From Teratosphaeria epicoccoides (lineage: Eukaryota > Ascomycota > Dothideomycetes > Mycosphaerellales > Teratosphaeriaceae): a stretch of 64,000 nt of DNA. The position numbers and the translations under genes were made by a program. Positions 44,266-55,604 of this stretch are shown here, in pieces; positions within the stretch are counted from its first letter, which is position 1; the number at the start of each line of letters is the position of its first letter. The notes under the pieces are model-generated. The model made no database searches, had not been told where the DNA came from, and saw only the letters and a program-made list of their open reading frames with translations. The stretch covers positions 62,001 to 126,000 of the forward strand of contig JADDMT010000028.1 in NCBI GenBank assembly GCA_021401465.1, read 5' to 3'.

Positions 44266-44817
44266 ATGGCTTCGCGAGAAGAACCACCGTGGCACGCCTC
44301 CCTCCCCAAACCCAGGCACACCGCCCCCCTCCTCCCCGCCCACCGCGCGCTGCAAATCCTCACGCTGAAAATCGCCTCCCTCCTCATAATCGACGTCCGC
44401 GGCCTCGACTACGCGGGCGGCAGCATCCGCAACTCCCTCAACGTCCCCGCTCAAGCTTTCTACTGGAACAAAGGACAACTCTACGAGCTCTGCTACAAAG
44501 CCGACATCCAATGGGTCGTCTTCACGTGCATGTCCAGCAGCGAGGGCGGGCGAGCAGCGCGGTGCGCAGGATGGTTTTTGGAGCATGTGAGGGACGTGGC
44601 GGGGGATGCGGATATGCAGGTCTTGAGGTTGGAGGGGGGTGTGAAGGGGTGGGTGCGGGGTGGGGAGGGGTATGTGAGGTGCATGGATGGGTTTAGGAGG
44701 GAGGTTTGGGAGGAGAGGCTTAGGGAGGAGGAGGAGGAGAAGGCGGGGAGGAGGGAGGCGGGGAATGCTGGGCCGGCGCTGCAAGGGGGTGCGGGTGCTG
44801 GTGTTGTTGCGGGATGA
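44266..44817 (+). CDS. Rhodanese/Cdc25-like domain protein
   Basis: About 183 residues from the first ATG in frame (MASREEPPWHASLPKPR), which matches the conserved start of a fungal rhodanese-like family sometimes annotated as arsenate reductase or Cdc25-like phosphatase. The domain shows LIIDVRGLDYAGGSIRNSLNVPAQ and the active loop VFTCMSSSEGGRAARCAGWFLE, with one cysteine in the catalytic position but a loop unlike the classic CX5R. LRLEGGVKGWVR and a C-terminal helix follow; the tail is a charged Glu/Arg run and then Gly/Ala-rich. Function could be sulfur transfer, phosphatase or arsenate reduction; the sequence does not decide. Confidence 0.78.
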   Translation: MASREEPPWHASLPKPRHTAPLLPAHRALQILTLKIASLLIIDVRGLDYAGGSIRNSLNVPAQAFYWNKGQLYELCYKADIQWVVFTCMSSSEGGRAARCAGWFLEHVRDVAGDADMQVLRLEGGVKGWVRGGEGYVRCMDGFRREVWEERLREEEEEKAGRREAGNAGPALQGGAGAGVVAG

Positions 44818-45193
44818 ACGACGGTTCTGATATTGTCCTGTTTCTACTGGCATCGTGGTCGTGACTATGGCTATTGCCAGGGCTCACACAGGTCCAGTCT
44901 TGAGGTTTTCTGGCTTCTGTGGAGCGAACAATCCGTCGGCATCCGCGCTTGCTCCATGGCAAACAGACAGCACGACTGCAAGTCCATGGGAACGAGGATC
45001 AGCAATTGTAGTAGAAATTACAGCTATACTCTACAGGGGATCTCCAGATACATTGTTACATAGCGCCTCGACCCATTGCAAGCGGCCCTTCACCAAAGAC
45101 TCGGGTCCCTTCTGTCGTCAGCAATGAGCCATCACCACCCCGAACGCCGGAATTATGCAACTAGGTTGAGGATCGTTCCGCGCTACCTTGACT
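44818..45193. other. Convergent 3' intergenic region
   Basis: Between the rhodanese-like gene and the minus-strand TPR-like gene; nothing recognised. Confidence 0.5.
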
Positions 45194-46850
45194 TTAGAGC
45201 TCAGCCAGTGCCTGGTCTGCCAGGTCGATATACCTCTTTGCGTCAAACCTTGGCCTCTGCCACTTCCTGGCTCGCCCTGCCTCAATCCGCTTGCGCCTCT
45301 GCTCGGCAGTGTCGGTGTCCTGCTCCATCAAACGCAAACTTTCCGTCTTCGGTGTGAAGCTTTTGTTCTCAGCTGACATGACACTATCATGTTTGCTTGA
45401 AGAAGAGCTACTTGGCCTGCTGAGCAGCGCTGGCGAAGTCAGAGCCTGCGGACTGTCAGCAGCTCGAGCCGCTGGAACCGCTTGGATTGCTTGTGTCCGT
45501 CGCTTCATCTTCGCCAGCATTGCCAGGTGGCAATGGAGTTGCCGCCCCAGAGCTTCGATATTTTGGTTCCTGATAGGCCGTTCGACGACTTGTTGGGTGA
45601 CTTCTTCGTCGACCTCCTCAGCTACGAACGGCAGTGGCTCGTCGGAAAACGAATGTTGTGGTGATGTCGCAGGCGAAATTGGAGAAATGGCGGTAATCTC
45701 CGACATGTCGCCTTCACAGCCTAGTGGAGACACTGGAGAGACTGGCGAAACTTCCGACCACCCTGCTTCCGTGCTTGTGCTCTCGCTCGACGACGGCCGC
45801 GGCCGCAGTGAATTCTTGTGCATATCTCCGGTCTTGAGCTTTGGCAGCACGCTCTTCCTGCTCAAACTATTCCCGCTGAGCTGGGGTAGTCGCGTGGGCG
45901 GCTCGTACACCTTGACTGGAGAACCCATTCTTATCGGCTTCAACAGACTCTGCTGTACAGATGGCGGTCTTGATATCGGACGCGGAAGCGACATGTATTG
46001 CTCGCGGGTGTCAACATTTTCCGCCACCGGTATTTGTCGGATGCTCGAGATTGTTGAAGTTGTCCTTGGTAAGCCGGACGGCTTCCGCGGCGGAGAAGTA
46101 TCAAGCAACGACATGCTGGAGTAATCTCGTTGCAGTACGGGCTGTGCATCTGAGGAGGAGGGCAACTCAGTTGATGCTCGGAAAATTTCGACATGCGTAA
46201 TCTTGCTTGGCGTCAAGATTTGATTGAAACTAGAGTGACTTTCAATGTCGGTCAGATCCGAGTCACCTGTATGGTTTGATATTTGCCGACAAGTGCTTAT
46301 CGAGACACATTTTTGCAGGGACTGCCTTTGAAGCGAAGACCTTGGTGATGCAAATTGGTAATAGCTGTCGTGCGCGATCTGTTGTGGGGTTCGAATGCTC
46401 TGAGGTGCGTTGAGGTCTTCGACGAACGGATCCTGCCCGCAGCGTGGTGTCACATGTTCCAGTTGATATTGCTCCTCTATCGCAAGCAATGCGCGGGCTG
46501 CCTCTTGGTAGAACTGCTCGGCCTGGAAAGCAGTGGTCAGTATTGAGTCGCGAGACTGTTTTGGCTCCTGTCACACTGCTCCAGGATATATTTGGCCGGG
46601 AGATATGGCGATAGAACATACTGACCTGGTTGAAGCAGGGTATTGTGGCGGGCGAGAGCTCCAGCATCAGGCGCGCCAGGTCATCGTGTGCCAATGCTAG
46701 GTAGAAGTTTGCGAACAGCTTGATATGGCTGGGCGCTGCCTGCGTAGCATCGAGGAGATCTCGACATTCCTGCGCGCAGCGACGATAGTGCTTTGCGAGG
46801 TACAATTGCGTGATGTAGCGCAACTCGAGTGGGAGTGCAGCCGGCGCCAT
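45194..46850 (-). CDS. Fungal protein with TPR-like N-terminus, function unknown
   Basis: Exons 46850..46626 and 46522..45194 join across a 103-nt intron (GTCAGT, branch TACTGAC, acceptor TTTCCAG) into about 517 residues. The first 90 residues are helical with TPR character: YITQLYLAKHYRRCAQECRDLL, IKLFANFYLALAHDDLARLM, then AEQFYQEAARALLAIEE across the splice. The following 330 residues are disordered, rich in Ser, Pro and Thr, with SPVSPVSP-type repeats that suggest phosphorylation. The end is helical and basic (RRKRIEAGRARKWQRPRFDAKRYIDLADQALAEL) and looks conserved. I do not recognise a named family. Confidence 0.75.
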
Positions 46851-48047
46851 CCCTCGGCAGTCGATACACCAGTGCCGTGGTCGATAGGCAGCTGTGGGTG
46901 CGAAGGAGGAGAGTGCGAGGCGTCTTCAATTTCTATTGTGCGCAAGGCATGCAATCGCCCCTCATGGATCCAAGTCCGGCGATTAGGGTCGTCTGTCAAT
47001 ATTTACTGCGTCCAAGAATCGAAGGGTGTGCAAGGTACCGCGCCAGTTGCGGGCCTGTGCTTCAACTCTATACGTACGGAAGGTCGAGTTTCTTTGTTCA
47101 TGCCCGAGGAGGGTTCGACGCTGAGAAATGAAGGCGGTTCTGTTCCGATCAGTGATGTGACAGCCAACGGGATCAAGTGCAGTGCAGGTGGCTCGCCGGG
47201 CTCGTGATGACGGGGATCTTGAGGAAGGCATGATGGAGTCCGCTGAGAAAGGCAGGAACGCCACCAGCGGGCTCGAATAGCAAGAGCGAGTCTCCTCGTT
47301 GCGATCTTTGTGATGCCACTGCAAGCAAGATATCCGCATCAACACGGTTTCGGAGCGCGCCATCTACTCACAAGCCGCCCACGGCAGCAATAATATTAAG
47401 CAAGCGTCACTCGATCGTCGCCGCGTTTCAGAGCAAGTGACTCGCATCGCTTGCGCAATGACTTATTCTTATCTCTCCAGCACTTCAGCAATCGTTCGCC
47501 CAGTACGGTTGGGATGAAGGTAGGGATCGAGATGAGACGGCACTGTTCATCACTGCCGGGTGCAATAAGCGCTGTCATGTCGAGCCTCCCGCGAGGCCGC
47601 GGAAGAAGGACTGGCATGTTTGGTGTCCTGACTCCTGTACCATGCTTCTGGCGCAGTACACAGTAACAGCAGGGCTACGGGTTGGCTTTCGTCAGATCGC
47701 GGCACTTGACCATCCATGATATGCAGATCTTCATGTCTCCAAATGCAATCGTCACCGAGGGGCACAAAAGTGGATGTTGTCGACTTTGCAAGAAAGGGGA
47801 GTAGGGGACTATACAGTATCTGATACCATCATAATGTGAGGATGCTATTTTGGTCGCTGGGGCGGCTGGCCTCGGGGTGACGTGAACAAGGTAGGTACAT
47901 GTAGCGCGCCTCACATCCCTTGATCTGCCGGGAGCGGCGAGCCCACGGACCATGACGGTTGTGGGGTCAGGCGGTCACGGATGATGTTGTGCCTTGCAGC
48001 GATACAGTGCATCGCCCACTCGTCAGATATCACAACACACACGATCA
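46851..48047. other. Divergent intergenic region, no gene seen
   Basis: About 1.2 kb upstream of both the TPR-like gene and AMS1. Short frames such as 47396-47617 minus have no domain. Confidence 0.5.
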
Positions 48048-51000
48048 ATGATGGGTGGTGAGAAACATCAAAGAGTGGCGCCGACGACGTCTTCCTCGTA
48101 CCCTCAGCTGGCTCGGAGGCCAAAGGGCAAGCAGATCCACCATCTGTACAAAGACAGACTGCGTCAATTCACCGACAACGGTCAGTACAAGCAACAGGGC
48201 CTGCTGGCGAGGCTCTACAATGCCCGGGTTTCTGGCGAGCCCAATGTGAAGTTGCATGTCTGGTCTGCTCCAGACACTTCTCGCCCAACGTTTGAGGAAG
48301 CGACCGAGAAGCAGAACGAGTATCGTCCAGCCAGGAAGGGCGATGCATTCGGGCCCAGCTGGACGACTCACTGGTTCAAAGTGCAGTTCACCGTGCCGCA
48401 AGAATGGAGCCACGAGGAGGCAGTTGAGCTGCATTGGGACAGCAACAGCGAGGCGATGGTCTGGACAGAAGATGGCAAGCCATTGCAAGGTCTCACCGGT
48501 GGAGGAGAGCGGACTGAGTGGGTGTTGCATGGGCAATATAGACGAGCTGGCATGGAGCACACCATATACATCGAGATGGCGTGCAACGGCATGTTTGGCA
48601 ATCCGATGGGCGGGGACACGATCCAGCCACCGGACCCAAATCGATATTTCTCGGTCGCTACGGCCGATCTAGTGAGCGTCAATTTGGATGCCAGAGCCTT
48701 ATACTACGACTTTTGGTACATTGGAGATGCAGCCCGCGAATTTCCAGATGACAGCTGGGAGCAGCATCAAGCGTTGCAAGTCGCGAATGACATCATAGAC
48801 CATTTCATTGCTGGCGATGGGTCGAACAAGTCGATTGCCGAATGTCGAGACATCGCCAAGCGATACTTGGGCTCAGACATTGATAGCGAAAAGGTATACC
48901 AGAACGACAAAGACAAAGACGCCATCGTATACGCGGTCGGCAACTGCCACATCGACACATGCTGGCTGTGGCCGTGGGCAGAGACGAAACGCAAGATCTG
49001 TCGGTCGTGGTCCAACCAGTGTGACCTGCTTGACCGCTATCCGGAGCACCGCTTTGTCGCCTCTCAAGCACAGCAGTTCAAGTGGCTCGAGAAGCTGTAT
49101 CCTTACGCATGGGACCGTGTCAAAGATCATGTGAAGAAAGGCAATTTCCAATTCATCGGAGGAAGCTGGGTCGAGCATGATACCAACATGCCTTCGGGTG
49201 AATCGTTGGTGAGGCAGTTCTTGTACGGCCAGCGCTTCTTTGAGAGCCGCTTCGGCGAGCGTTGCAAGACGTTCTGGCTGCCAGATACCTTCGGCTACTC
49301 TACACAGCTTCCTCAGATATGTCGGCTGGCGGGCATGACACGCTTCTTCACGCAGAAGCTCAGCTGGAACAACATCAATAACTTCCCACATACGACCTTC
49401 AACTGGGTTTCGCTTGACGGCAGCCAGGTCATCTGTCATATGGCGCCCTGTGAGACCTACACAGCTGATGCTCATTTTGGTGATGTCCGGCGCAGCGTTA
49501 CGCAACACAAGAGCATGGACCAGGATGTCACGTCGCTCCTGCCCTTTGGGAAGGGTGATGGAGGTGGTGGTCCGACATTCGGCCATATCGAGAAGCTCCG
49601 GCGCGCTCGTGGCATGAGCGACACCGTGGGTCTGTTGCCTAGGGTCAAGATGGGCGCCAGTGTCGAAGACTTCTTCGACCGCATCGAGAACAGGGTTGCG
49701 ACTGGCAAAACCGAACTTGTCACATGGTACGGGGAGCTGTACTTTGAGCTCCATCGGGGCACCTATACGACGCAATCGAACAACAAGAGGAACAATCGAA
49801 AGGCCGAGATCTTGCTGCACGATATCGAATACTTGGCTACTCTTGCAACGATACGAGGTAAATCTGGATACAAGTATCCCAAGAAAGAGATCGATGACAT
49901 GTGGGAGCATGTCCTGCTCTGCCAGTTTCACGACTGTCTGCCTGGATCTTGCATAGAGATGTGCTATGACGATTCAGATAAGCTTTATGACCACGTCTTC
50001 ACCACCGGCAACAAGCTGTTGAGTGACGTGCTTGGCGCTCTGGGCTTCAATGATAAGTTGCAGTCCTCCTCGCAGAGTGTCACCCTCCAGACCCTGAGCT
50101 GGCAGCGGCCCGCCAATGAGAGAAGCGTCGGCGAGGCATCTGTCTCCAAGATCCGCAACAATGTGTACATGCTCGAAAACGACGACCTCAAAGTCGAGGT
50201 CTCGAACGGTGTCATCACCTCCCTCTACGACGTCAAAGCCAAACGGGACGTCGTCCCCAAAGGCTCCAAAGCCAATCAACTTGTCATCTTCGACGACAAG
50301 CCCCTGTACTGGCAAGCTTGGGACGTTGAAGTCTTCCACCTGAACTCCCGCAAAGAACTCTCTGCCTCTTCCAGCACCACCATCGAAGCGGACGGCCCCG
50401 CGCGCGTCGCGGTTGCCACGACCACCAAAATTTCCGACAAGTCCTGGATCAAGACTACCATTTCCCTCAAAGCTTCCACCTCCGGCGACTCGCAGCCTTC
50501 CATCGTCGAGACCGAAGCAGAAGTTGAATGGCACGAGACGATGAAGTTCCTCAAGGTCGAGTTCCCAACCACAATCACCAATACAGAAGCGACGTACGAA
50601 ACGCAATTCGGCATCATCCGTCGTCCTACACACTACAATACCAGCTGGGACATGGCGAAGTTCGAGGTCTGCTGCCATAAATGGGCGGATCTGTCGGAGC
50701 ACGGGTATGGTGTGAGTATTCTCAATGACAGCAAGTACGGCTTTGCTACCGCCGCAAACTTGATGAGATTGTCACTGCTTCGCGCGCCCAAGGCTCCAGA
50801 CGGGCATGCGGATATGGGACGGCATCACTTCAAGTGGGCGATCATGCCGCATGTGGGCGCGTTAGATGACAGGACCGTCCGAGCTGGTTATGAATTCAAT
50901 TACCCGATGCGGCAGCACAAGCACTCAGATCCGTCGGCGATGAGCGACCTCTTCTCAGCCTTCAAGTTGACAGAGGAGAGTTCGAAGAGCCTGGTCGTGG

Positions 51001-51266
51001 ACACTGTCAAGCGCGGAGAAGATGACGAGGACGTGAGTAACGGAGACTTGCCACCGAAGAAGGGCAAGCATGTGATTCTCCGCATTTTCGATAGTCTTGG
51101 TGGTTTGAGCAGGGGCACGGTTTCGTTTGGGCCGGTGAAGGTGAAGAAAGCTTGGAAGTGCAATTTGTTGGAAGACGAGCTGGAGGAGGTGAAGACTGGG
51201 GAGGAGGGTTTGGAGGTGCAGTTGAGGGCGTTTGAGGTGGCGAGTTATAAGTTGGAGTTGGCTTGA
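48048..51266 (+). CDS. AMS1: Vacuolar alpha-mannosidase Ams1 (GH38)
   Basis: Single exon of about 1072 residues. The ATG at 48048 is taken because the open frame upstream begins at a TTG. The GH38 catalytic domain starts near residue 295 with AVGNCHIDTCWLWPWAETKRK (zinc-binding HID) and carries the nucleophile aspartate in WLPDTFGYS near residue 410, then GGSWVEHDTNMPSGE and FFTQKLSWNNINNFPHTTFNW. A middle domain and beta-sandwich C-terminus follow to the normal length. There is no signal peptide, as expected: in yeast Ams1 reaches the vacuole directly from the cytosol by the Cvt/autophagy route. It degrades free oligomannosides. Confidence 0.96.
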   Translation: MMGGEKHQRVAPTTSSSYPQLARRPKGKQIHHLYKDRLRQFTDNGQYKQQGLLARLYNARVSGEPNVKLHVWSAPDTSRPTFEEATEKQNEYRPARKGDAFGPSWTTHWFKVQFTVPQEWSHEEAVELHWDSNSEAMVWTEDGKPLQGLTGGGERTEWVLHGQYRRAGMEHTIYIEMACNGMFGNPMGGDTIQPPDPNRYFSVATADLVSVNLDARALYYDFWYIGDAAREFPDDSWEQHQALQVANDIIDHFIAGDGSNKSIAECRDIAKRYLGSDIDSEKVYQNDKDKDAIVYAVGNCHIDTCWLWPWAETKRKICRSWSNQCDLLDRYPEHRFVASQAQQFKWLEKLYPYAWDRVKDHVKKGNFQFIGGSWVEHDTNMPSGESLVRQFLYGQRFFESRFGERCKTFWLPDTFGYSTQLPQICRLAGMTRFFTQKLSWNNINNFPHTTFNWVSLDGSQVICHMAPCETYTADAHFGDVRRSVTQHKSMDQDVTSLLPFGKGDGGGGPTFGHIEKLRRARGMSDTVGLLPRVKMGASVEDFFDRIENRVATGKTELVTWYGELYFELHRGTYTTQSNNKRNNRKAEILLHDIEYLATLATIRGKSGYKYPKKEIDDMWEHVLLCQFHDCLPGSCIEMCYDDSDKLYDHVFTTGNKLLSDVLGALGFNDKLQSSSQSVTLQTLSWQRPANERSVGEASVSKIRNNVYMLENDDLKVEVSNGVITSLYDVKAKRDVVPKGSKANQLVIFDDKPLYWQAWDVEVFHLNSRKELSASSSTTIEADGPARVAVATTTKISDKSWIKTTISLKASTSGDSQPSIVETEAEVEWHETMKFLKVEFPTTITNTEATYETQFGIIRRPTHYNTSWDMAKFEVCCHKWADLSEHGYGVSILNDSKYGFATAANLMRLSLLRAPKAPDGHADMGRHHFKWAIMPHVGALDDRTVRAGYEFNYPMRQHKHSDPSAMSDLFSAFKLTEESSKSLVVDTVKRGEDDEDVSNGDLPPKKGKHVILRIFDSLGGLSRGTVSFGPVKVKKAWKCNLLEDELEEVKTGEEGLEVQLRAFEVASYKLELA

Positions 51267-51420
51267 GCAAGGAGGCGGGTGATAAGGTGGTTGGAGATTG
51301 AGTGAAGAGATGGACAGACGAGACTGTACTGTGACGCTGATGCAAGTTGTATTGGTATCATGATATCATAAGACTATATGCCTGCCTACCAATGCCTTAA
51401 CACGCTGTAGCCTTTCACAA

Positions 51421-52495
51421 TCATATCTTCGCCCTCGCCGCCTCCATCATCACCTCCCTCGTCAACATTTGCCCTTCCTTCCTCACAGGACTCAACCGCC
51501 CAATCTTGATCAACCGCTCTATCATCTCCTCATCCCCAAAATGACTGTTATGCTCAAACTCCGGCTCTTCACCATACGCCACCCTCGCACAATCCACCAA
51601 GATTCTCGCCGTCATGCCAAAGACCCTGTACCTCGGCCGCTGCAGCGCATCCACGGGATTCGCATAAAACGTCTTCGGCAAAGGCGGCTGCAGCGAACTG
51701 CTCGAGGGGGACCTCTCCGGCAAAGCCTCCGCACCAGCCCCACCAAAACGAGAACCCCCCTGCACCCTCCCCACCCTCTTCTCCCTCCTCCCCTCCCCAG
51801 CCCCCGCCAAAACCACCGTCTCAGCCGACACCGGCACGAAAAACTGATGCATGCGCCAAGCCCTCTCATGCCAACTATGCCAGCTCCCCCTGTACCACTC
51901 CCCCGGCACGCTCCCCCCCACCCGGGGCTCCGAATCCGCGGCCCTCAGAAAGTTATGGAAAGGCGCCGTGAACACCGCCGCAACCTCCTTGGCGTCCAGC
52001 CTCGGCAACAACTCCCTCTGCACGTCGCCCCTGCCGTGGAGAAACGCCACGCAAGGCCTCACCCCCAACTCCGTCATCGCAAGATTGCACGGCAGCTCCG
52101 TCACCTCTTCCACACTCCAGCCGCGCGGCAGCCCCGCCGCCCCGCGCACCGGCAGCCCGATTTCTTCCCAGGCTTCGCGGCGCGCGGTCTGGAACGGCGT
52201 TTCGGAAAGCGAGTCCGCTTTCCCGCCTGGGAGCGCGGCTTGGCCGGAGTAGGATTTGAGGTTCGAGGAGCGGATGGTCAGGACGACGCGGAGGTCGCCG
52301 AGGCGGTCGGCGAAGAGGAGGATGAGGACTGCGGCGCGTCGGGGGAGGGGGAGGAGCGGGTAGGAGGTTGGTGGGGGGTGGAAGTTCCGGAGGGCGGCTA
52401 GGGCTTTCTGCGCGGTGAGTCAGTGGGGTTGGTGGTCGTGGAGGTGGAAGGCTGTGGATCGCACGTACTTGCGACGCGGCTGATAGGGCTGCCAT
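51421..52495 (-). CDS. Nudix hydrolase, CoA diphosphatase type (Pcd1/NUDT7-like)
   Basis: Exons 52495..52469 (only MAALSAASQ) and 52407..51421 join across a 61-nt intron (GTACGT, branch CACTGAC, acceptor GCGCAG) into 337 residues. The Nudix box is intact, GGKADSLSETPFQTARREAWEEIGL, preceded by RAAVLILLFADRLGDLRVVLTIRSSNLKSYSGQAALPGG, typical of CoA pyrophosphatases. A long Ser/Pro/Gly-rich insertion (about residues 220-255) separates it from a C-terminal YRVFGMTARILVDCARVAYG. The enzymes clear oxidised CoA or CoA esters in peroxisomes; the C-terminus AKI is not an evident peroxisomal SKL-type signal. Confidence 0.9.
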
Positions 52496-52931
52496 GACGG
52501 CTGCCAGGCCATAGTGGTGGGCTGGATGGCCGATGTGAGTGGAGTGGTCAGGCGGCGGGTGAAGTGGGCTCTATCGAGCCGAGGTTCCGAGAGTGAAGCT
52601 TGAGCCGCAGAACAGATGGGAACAGATACCCAGATATGCCCCTGGAAGGTATGACAATGTCTTCAGATGTGAAGCAAGTATCTCGAAATGACGGACAGAA
52701 GCGCCGTCCCATTCATACAAAAAAGCGAAGTCTGTCCCTCTGGTCGCTGAGAAGCGAGTACATTTCTTTCTCATCCTCACTCATCCTATGCCGCTCTTTT
52801 CGCGTGCATTCCAATCTCAGCGCCGAGAACATCCGTTGCTATGCTTACAGCTTCCCAACTAACGATGGTCTATCATCTATTCGGTCCTTAGCTTAGGCAG
52901 GCAGCGTGCCCAGGAGAACATCGTGGGCTAA

Positions 52932-54614
52932 CTAAGCCTTCTGTTCTTCGCCCTTTTTTGCTTCCTCTTTTTCACCACTGTCGCGCTTGGTATCATCAGT
53001 CTTGAGCTTGGCGTCCTCGTCCTCACCGGTGGCGGCTGTAGCTTCACTGGTGGCGGCGTCTTTGCTCTCGGCATCTTCCTTGACCAAAGCAGCTTCTTGC
53101 CTGCTATCTTCATCCTTCTCATCAATGTTCTCCTTGTCAGAGACCGATTGCGCTTGCTTGCCGCCTTGCTTTTGCTGCTCCGCCTGCTCGTTCTCTTCCT
53201 GAATGAGCTCCTGTTGCTCCTTGAGCACCTCAAGACGCTGCTTGTTCGTTGCTGCACCTTCTGCGGTGTGAACCTCGAGCTCAATTTCGTGGAACAGCTC
53301 TTCTGGGATGGAAGACAGCACAGCCTGAAGCGAGTCAAGCAGGGTGTCAAATTCGGTCTCTTTGCCTTGGGCGTACATGAAGGCGTTGCTCAGCACGAGG
53401 AGAGTAGATGGCACGCCGTACTTGAGACGCAAGTCGAGCCAGAGCTGGAGGTCATCCCGGAGACGGCCTGGCGACATTCCGTGGGTCCTCAGTCCACGCG
53501 CTGCACAAGCAGTCTGGAGCTCTGGTACCGACAGCGACTCGACACCCTCGAATGAGATGGCACGGTCATCCCGCTTGATTTGCCTCATTCTGTGCCTGAC
53601 TTGATAGCGGAGCATTGCATCTGTACCAAAAGTGTTCAAGTTCATGTATTTGCAGATTCCGACCAGTTGTGGCCTGCTCAAGTTGTCCAGCGTCAGGTCG
53701 TCTTTGAATAACTTGCACACCTTGATGATGTCGGTTTTGCTCGGAGACTCGCCGGTAGCTCTCACTTTCCGAAAGAATTCAGTAAACTCGTCCTTTTGAG
53801 CATTGGCAGCGGACACCGGGATTCCAGTTTCTCTGAGGGTCGACCGTAAGAATTGCGAGACCTCTTTCCTGTTCGCTCGCAAGCTTGTGGCCTTCTTCTC
53901 TTTGCTCTTGGCGTCCTCGTATGTGCTGGGTAGTAGGTTCGGGAAGAGCTTGAGTGCAACGGGCAATAGTAGTTCAGCGAAGGGCACAATGACGAACACA
54001 CTGAACGGCACCAAGCGTCCCAGATCCTGCACTGTGCGGTGTAGTTGCCGGTGTTCTCTCCGGGTTAACTCGTAGCCAGCAGCCATCTTCAGCGCCAGCT
54101 TGCTAGAGATCCTGACTTCAGTCGCCAAGAGCTTCGTCCCGTCCCAGTAGTGATGTACCTCATGCTTCACGCGCTGCCAGATGGTCATGCTCTTCTTTTC
54201 CTCCTTTTTGGCGACCGCTTTCTTTTCTTCCGCCTGGTCCGCTGCTGCCTTCACCGCCGCCAATTCGTTCAACGCTCTTTGTTCCTCCGCACTGGTCGGC
54301 GCATTGGCGCTGGGCCTGGCTACCGGAGTGTTGATGTCTTGGACAGCATCCTTGGCTTTCTGGCTGGTGGACTGCGACTTCTTCTCCTGGCCCACGGAAA
54401 GCGGCTTTTGCGCCGCCTTGAGATTGAAGCCTGGAGGCGGCTGGTTACCATCGCCGCCGTGATTGGTTGACGTCTCTGTGGCGTATGTCTTGCGCGGGAC
54501 TAGCAGAGCGATCGCCTCGACATGTCGTGGAAAACGCACTGCTCTGGACAGAGCGGTCCTGTTTCCTCTCAGGAGAAGGGGTGCAAGTTGTGCTGCCGCG
54601 CGATTCGAGGCCAT
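52932..54614 (-). CDS. Mitochondrial LETM1-domain protein (Mdm38/Ylh47)
   Basis: Single exon of 560 residues. The Arg/Ala-rich N-terminus without acidic residues up to VPRKTYATETS is a plausible mitochondrial presequence. A conserved WQRVKHEVHHYWDGTKLLATEVRIS stretch leads to the membrane segment VPFSVFVIVPFAELLLPVALKLFPNLLPSTY, the hallmark of LETM1, and the ribosome-binding-like region after it (FFRKVRATGESPSKTDIIKVCKLFKDDLTLDNL, RPQLVGICKYMNLNTFG, LQTACAARGLRTHGMS). The C-terminus is acidic with coiled-coil. Mdm38/LETM1 supports K+/H+ exchange and mitoribosome attachment at the inner membrane. Divergent from the adenylate kinase gene. Confidence 0.95.
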   Translation of the reverse strand: MASNRAAAQLAPLLLRGNRTALSRAVRFPRHVEAIALLVPRKTYATETSTNHGGDGNQPPPGFNLKAAQKPLSVGQEKKSQSTSQKAKDAVQDINTPVARPSANAPTSAEEQRALNELAAVKAAADQAEEKKAVAKKEEKKSMTIWQRVKHEVHHYWDGTKLLATEVRISSKLALKMAAGYELTRREHRQLHRTVQDLGRLVPFSVFVIVPFAELLLPVALKLFPNLLPSTYEDAKSKEKKATSLRANRKEVSQFLRSTLRETGIPVSAANAQKDEFTEFFRKVRATGESPSKTDIIKVCKLFKDDLTLDNLSRPQLVGICKYMNLNTFGTDAMLRYQVRHRMRQIKRDDRAISFEGVESLSVPELQTACAARGLRTHGMSPGRLRDDLQLWLDLRLKYGVPSTLLVLSNAFMYAQGKETEFDTLLDSLQAVLSSIPEELFHEIELEVHTAEGAATNKQRLEVLKEQQELIQEENEQAEQQKQGGKQAQSVSDKENIDEKDEDSRQEAALVKEDAESKDAATSEATAATGEDEDAKLKTDDTKRDSGEKEEAKKGEEQKA

Positions 54615-55604
54615 CGTGGCGGGTGTGACGGAGAAGGCTCAACGAAGAGCTTCTGCTGTTGCTTGATATTTCGTGCTGTTTACGCTGTATTGTTGAGGTG
54701 CTAGGGTTGTAAAGATGGAAGGGGAAGAGGATGGATGAAAGCAGAAAGCTGCTGATCCAAACATCCAGTCAGGACTCAGCAGTCCCTGTTCAACGTGGCG
54801 GCGGGCGGCACGGGAGCGACCGAAAGCTGCATCAGCCATGGCGGAGGCACCGTAGCGTCGACCAACATGTGCGACTGAAACATCGTGATGGCCAGCCATA
54901 CCGCAAAATCAATCATGATCATGAGAACCATTTCATTGTGTTGGGACACAATCAGAGCGACCGGCGAATGCGGAAGTGACGATCGAGGAATCCCGATTGA
55001 GAAGCCAGATCGTAGAGGGGCCGGAGCGGGAGCGGTATATTGACGGACAGGCCTGTTCGTCCGCTGGATACTTGATCGTGACAAGTGCGTCATGAACTGA
55101 CATGTGATGCAGATCTTTGTTCTTCGCCATCCAACACTTGTCCGCTCACAGTCCGCTGCGGGGATTCTGCTCTCCCGCCCGAGTTTACCCGTACAGTATT
55201 GAAACATGGATCTCGCGTGCCCGTAGATACCGAATGCCCGGTCTGATCTTACCACCATCTTCTCCCTGTCGACATGTCCATGACCCCAGATCCCCATGTA
55301 GTCACATCTTCGTCTGTGCCAAGTCTCATCAACACGTCGTAATCCCAGACTTGACGCCATCCTCGGGTTCACGCCTGAGAGCCTTCAATCACCCTTTCCT
55401 CAGCTCCGAGGCACGCAACTAGAGCTGTGCGACACACTTGTGCTTGAGCGCCAGTACCCTCATTCACAACACAATCACTCTCGCCTTGGTCAGGCAGCTC
55501 CTGCGATTCTCCGCCTCCACCTGCGACACCGACTCCATCCTCCGACCGCAATACTCTAAGAGCTCGCCTTGGTCAGGCCCCCTCCGTGATACCGCGGTTG
55601 AAGG
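54615..55604. other. Divergent intergenic region LETM1 / adenylate kinase
   Basis: About 1 kb holding the 5' flanks of two mitochondrial genes. A 20-bp string GAGCTCGCCTTGGTCAGGC-like occurs twice in partial form near 55480-55500 and 55559-55578 (CGCCTTGGTCAGGC). No gene seen. Confidence 0.5.

Noticed and set aside
47994..48047. 18-residue N-terminal extension of AMS1
   Set aside because: The open frame there starts at TTG, not ATG, and the residues are not needed for the family.
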